This document shows, piece by piece, positions 60,001 to 64,000 of a stretch of 64,000 nt of DNA. Numbering within the stretch: the first letter of the stretch is position 1; every line of letters starts with the position of its first letter. This stretch comes from Vigna angularis (taxonomy: Eukaryota > Streptophyta > Magnoliopsida > Fabales > Fabaceae), in assembly GCF_016808095.1 (NCBI RefSeq), contig NC_068976.1, forward strand, positions 5,613,001 through 5,677,000, in the 5' to 3' direction. A model generated the notes under the pieces. The model was not told the DNA's origin. It did no database searches and saw only the letters and a program-made list of their open reading frames with translations. A program made the position numbers and the translations under genes.

Positions 60001-61787
60001 AAGAAAGAGGCAGCCATATCAATCTGAACATTCGCCCAATCTTTATTTTGTTTGATTGAAATAGATTACACAACACAAGAATAGTAAGTATATGATAGAT
60101 GTTTTTCCAGAAAAGAGAAAGACACTTAGACACATACGCACATACCATTGTATCATCCTTTAGGTCCCTGGAGAAAGCAACAGGATACCAGAAATTCTTC
60201 AAGTGGGGATGGTATGACTGAACTGGGCCTGATACGTTCAAGCTTTTCCGTGACTTTCTTCTCTTTTCTGTAGGTAGAGAATTTTCAGACGTACTGGGAG
60301 AAGATGATGTTTGGGCAATTTCAGCTGTGCTTCTGTCTTGCAACAGCCTATCATTTACCAATTCTTCCATGTAAGCAAGCTTATCTAAAGCAGTGGTAAC
60401 CCTTGCTTCAGATATATGAACCTGTTTTTATTCATTTACATAAATTTAATTGCAGATTAGTAAGAAATTGTCAAGTTTCTGCCAAGTTCGATCAATTAAA
60501 AAAGTAACTCAGTTTCACGTTGTGAGTGGTCTATCACAGCTAAAATTCTATACCTGTCTGTGTGCGTGTGCTAACTCATCCTGCAACCCAGCTAGCTCCT
60601 TTTTCAAGGTGCCAATCGATTTATATTCACGAGCTAGAGGATTCAGAACTTCAACCACCTAAGCTCATAATTTTAAAGGTGTAAATCAACACATGGTGGA
60701 AAATGCGTAGGTCAACCAGTAAAAGGGTAAAAAGACGTGTAAACAAAAACCATAATGTACTGACACTAATCTGATCCAGTGACCAAGATTATCAATGTTA
60801 AAATTATAAACATCAGGAAACATCATAATTCAGGCATCAAATTAATTCTATACAACAATAACAAAATGAAACCGGTTGAAACCTTTTCATGGAGGAGCAT
60901 GATTGTGAGCACATCTTGCCGAGCTCGCCAGTCTAAGTACTGAATATCATGTCTTGCAACTTCCAGGGCCTGATATATATCCAAAACCTTCCCTTTATTC
61001 TGTGGAATCTTGGATCTTGGATCCTCAACATCAAACAGCGCACCCCATGCATTTTTCTTGTCTTCTTCTCCAAATACAGCAAACACTTTAAATCTACATT
61101 TCAAATCCTGAAATTTGACATGCCCCAAAAGCTTTAAGCTAGAGTATAAAGTAACCAGAAAATCAAGCCCCCTTGAAGGAAAACCCTGCTAATATTAACT
61201 ACTCCTATAGATAACGGTTTAACAAGAGGAACAAGTACGCAACCACCACTAACAAACCAAACCTGTATTAAACAATGCATATTAATGCCATTTTACCCAT
61301 AATTATACTTCAAGCTACAATTGAGCCTAAACTAAATACACATGCCAACTTCTAATCCTCAACTCAAATTGTGCACACACAAAAAAAAAAATTCTAAAGA
61401 AGACTAGGATCAACAAATTTCCCTCCATCTCTACGTTGTAATATACTATTCCAAGGGTAGAAATTAAACAACCACAGATGGTAAACTAAGTTCACTTCAT
61501 TTAAATGTATATACTTTAAAGAGAAAACGATTTAACATCACCATTCAATCACAAACAGTCGTTGCAAATTATGATTGGTCCAACTTTTAAGATAACTATC
61601 GTAGCCTTTTTTCGTTAATTAACTAACTTAAACTTTACTTTTACCATCACCTTAATTAAAAGAAGGCAGCTAAGTAAAGTACAAGAAAACACACATAGAC
61701 GAAGAACGTTACCTTTCTTGTGTCAAATTTAGAAGCTCTAAGGAAAATTGGAAGAGAGAGAGCTGAAGCAGTGAAGATCGCATTCAT
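57036..61787 (-). CDS. CAO: Chlorophyllide a oxygenase, chloroplastic
   Basis: Nine exons: 61713-61787, 60883-61107, 60554-60658, 60146-60421, 59572-59719, 59231-59415, 58981-59093, 58233-58527 and 57036-57218. All junctions are GT-AG in phase, giving 534 residues. The enzyme oxidises the C7 methyl of chlorophyllide a twice to make chlorophyllide b, using O2 and reduced ferredoxin on plastid membranes. The Rieske [2Fe-2S] ligands are C254-x-H256 and C273-x2-H276. The mononuclear-iron motif is N353-x2-D356-x2-H359-x4-H364. The N-terminus [20 protein letters not shown] is a plausible transit peptide. Residues 26-135 form the regulatory A domain and include [10 protein letters not shown] (89-98), equivalent to the Arabidopsis Clp degron that senses chlorophyll b. 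Length and domain order are normal. Confidence 0.96.
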
Positions 61788-61925
61788 GGCGGAGAAGAAA
61801 GGAGAGTGGGTGTGAAGAAGAGAAGAGAACCATGAGAAGACATTGACGAGGGAGATTTAACATGAGGATTTTGTTGATAAGAGGTTGGTGTTGCGCGCGA
61901 TCTCGCTTTGCCTTCCGTGGAGCGC

Positions 61926-61931
61926 CACGTG
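61926..61931. promoter_or_regulatory. Candidate G-box upstream of CAO
   Basis: CACGTG within CCACGTGG, about 140 bp upstream of the CAO start. A second ACGT core, GACGTGGC (61946-61953), lies 15 bp further out. G-boxes bind bZIP and bHLH (HY5/PIF-type) light regulators, which fits a chlorophyll gene. Function is inferred from position only. Confidence 0.55.
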
Positions 61932-61953
61932 GACTCTTGGTTGAAGACGTGGC

Positions 61954-64000
61954 GGCTGTATCTTCCACATGCTATTCGAACTATCTCGCCAGCGCAGGCC
62001 CACACTATCCTCACCGCGCTCTGTTTTTTGTCCTTCCTAGGATTTTGATGTGATGAAAGAAAAATAATAAGAAAGTGTGGCATTAATTGCGGCCAAAGAT
62101 TTTTGCGTGGGGAACACTAGAAAAGTCCTTCTCCTTATGTGTGTGGTTGTGTTGTGCCTAATGCGATTTACTTTGGAGTTTCCAAGTCACCGAGAGATAT
62201 TTTAAGGGGCCAAAATATTCTTGTATATTATTCCCTTAATTACACTTAATATGTTCCTATTTTTATTTTTTTTAACTAGTTGGTATTATTTTTTTCTTTT
62301 GTGATAATTTATTTCCAATTTTGTCTAACATAGATATTTTTATTTTTCTATTTTTTAAAAAAGAACTACTCAATCTATTTCATTAATATGATATATAATT
62401 CGAAATTCACATGTTATCACATTGATATTATCATTTTCATAGAAGAAATGTATTCACTTATTTTTTAAAATAGTGAGACTAGTAAACATAACAAAATTGA
62501 AGATATATTTATTGTGTTTTAATTTTATTTTTTAAATTCTCTTAATTAATTAAGGTACTTTGTTAAAATATTAATAAATATTTGAAATATATATTAACTT
62601 TTTGTTAACATATTTTTCTTTAATAAATACGTAATATTTTAGTTATGTTGATGTTACAAAACACATTTTTTATTTGTTATGATATGAAGAATTTTACAAA
62701 ATAAAATAAATTTTATTAAAAAGAATACAATAATATGAAGAATCAAACCAAATCCATAAAATACAAATGCAATTTTAAAAAACTCTAAACAACCCAAAAT
62801 ATAGGTAATTAATATATATTGTGAAAAAATAAATTCAAACTAATAGTTAGAGGCATATAACATAATATTATATGTATGAATTTCTACTCTTCACATCTAA
62901 AATAACCAATTTATTAGTATAATGATTTCTTTCTGATAGTCTCCTCATGAAGATGTGCTATGGTGACTAAAGATGTGTGGAAGCAATGGAATGGATAAAG
63001 AAAAGGTCTCGATTTGGTGTTTGTGTGATGAGAAAGGTGGTGTTTAGTGACTCTCAAGAGAGTTTGCATCAACTCTAGCGAAAAGTGACTAGAGGAAATC
63101 ACGTGGAATGTTCTAGCCTTGACTTTGGAGACAAGTAGAATGACTCAAAAATATGACATTTCATTACTAATCTCAAAGTGAAATTACATAGAAGGAAACA
63201 CCTCTATTTGTAAGTTTAGGTAACCCTAAAGATGTCTTAAAATTGTGAAAGCAAAATCCTAATTCTTCTCCTTGGAGAAAGCTTGCATGTAACCAAATGA
63301 AACAAAGAGAACTAGAGAAAGGGGTTGAAAACTAACTTACATGAATGTGGAAATTAGTTGGTCCAAATTGAAGAGTTTGCCACAAGAATCAATTTTATGG
63401 TCTCGGTTCTTCAATCAGATAAGCAAAAGAGAAATAAATCTTAGAAAAAAAGTGAAAAAAACTCTAGAAAAATGCTTTCTAAAGAGAATGTGCCTTTTAA
63501 AATAATGAAACTCGTTCATAACAAAGTTATTTGTATTAAAATCCTTTAATATTAAAATATTCGAGTCTCACTATTTTTAAACCACTATCACTTTTAAAAT
63601 TCCATTTTTTAGGTCTTTATTGGCACACTTACCTAAGAAAGTTGTAAAGAAGCATTCATTTTGAGAAACCAAATCATTAAAGCATCTACCAATGTCAAAG
63701 CATTTATGAAAGATTGAGTTTTTTTTCACGCTTACCCAATAAAGTTGACAAGTCAAGTCCTTTCAAGTTAATAATGAAGTCTAATCAAATTTGAATTGTT
63801 TGATGAGAAATTTTCGAACAAGGGTTAGTAGGCTTGTGATGGTTGATAGTTCAGTACTATAAAAAGGTGGTAGTAATATGTTTAGAAGGTGTGGAGTTGT
63901 TTAGTAGAAGTAGACATGGTTTTTCTTGAGGAGATGAATGTTTTCAATTTTGTTAATGGTGGTGTATGGGAGATTTGCATTTTGTACTTTTTCAAATAGG
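61954..64000. other. CAO upstream region and AT-rich intergenic DNA
   Basis: After the CAO promoter the sequence is extremely AT-rich (62230-62900). The last 1.1 kb is moderately AT-rich with only short frames. A TATA-like ACTATAAAAAGG lies near 63856 and could belong to a gene or LTR outside the window. No coding region is supported. Confidence 0.4.

Noticed and set aside
61862..62053. Plus-strand frame upstream of CAO
   Set aside because: It lies in the CAO promoter region, is short, and has no recognisable protein similarity.

Overview
This window is plant nuclear DNA. It has AT-rich intergenic sequence, GT-AG introns, and dense, mutually nested retrotransposons and DNA transposons. The protein sequences and the repeat families (notably TRIM-type LTRs that start GGAAGTCCCACATCGAC) suggest a legume, most likely tribe Phaseoleae. 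That taxonomic guess is inference; no search was run.

Host genes. Five host loci can be supported. (1) 1592-1864, minus: first exon of a small GNAT-fold acetyltransferase like Arabidopsis At1g21770. (2) 6392-8882, minus: complete three-exon gene for the V-ATPase proteolipid subunit c. (3) 18800-32013, plus: complete four-exon BTB/POZ protein like At1g21780, split by an 11.8-kb intron. (4) 55633-55962, plus: intronless two-zinc-ribbon protein. (5) 57036-61787, minus: complete nine-exon chlorophyllide a oxygenase (CAO). Loci 1 and 3 are, as I recall, neighbours in Arabidopsis, so they may mark old synteny stretched by insertions.

Mobile DNA by region. A decayed hAT transposon lies at 2190-4096. 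Two legume tandem-repeat tracts (39-43 bp and 52 bp units) and a Ty3/gypsy LTR-like fragment lie at 9904-12060. A near-complete 5.0-kb PIF/Harbinger transposon with TAA target duplications occupies 13012-18010; its transposase looks intact, and its Myb-like second gene carries one nonsense codon. Intron 2 of the BTB gene holds a young copia element with a 1385-codon ORF and LTRs differing at one of 152 positions, two internally deleted copia elements, a TRIM nested inside an older TRIM, and a solo LTR. All copia coding strands in the intron oppose the host gene.

The most unusual object is at 34144-41574. Two distinct Sirevirus-like, gag-only elements are joined tail to tail. Each ends inside its 3' LTR at the same palindrome, and the whole 7.4-kb inverted structure appears to be flanked by one 5-bp target duplication (TATTG). 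Downstream are a decayed Ty3/gypsy pol, a 2.1-kb solo LTR with a perfect GAGAC duplication, a degenerate tandem tract and a decayed copia element. From about 55.6 kb to the end the window is mostly single-copy in appearance.

The host genes do not form one pathway. They cover vacuolar acidification, a probable CUL3 ubiquitin-ligase adaptor, chlorophyll b synthesis, and two small poorly known proteins. The window mainly records how transposons expand and rearrange a gene-bearing plant region.
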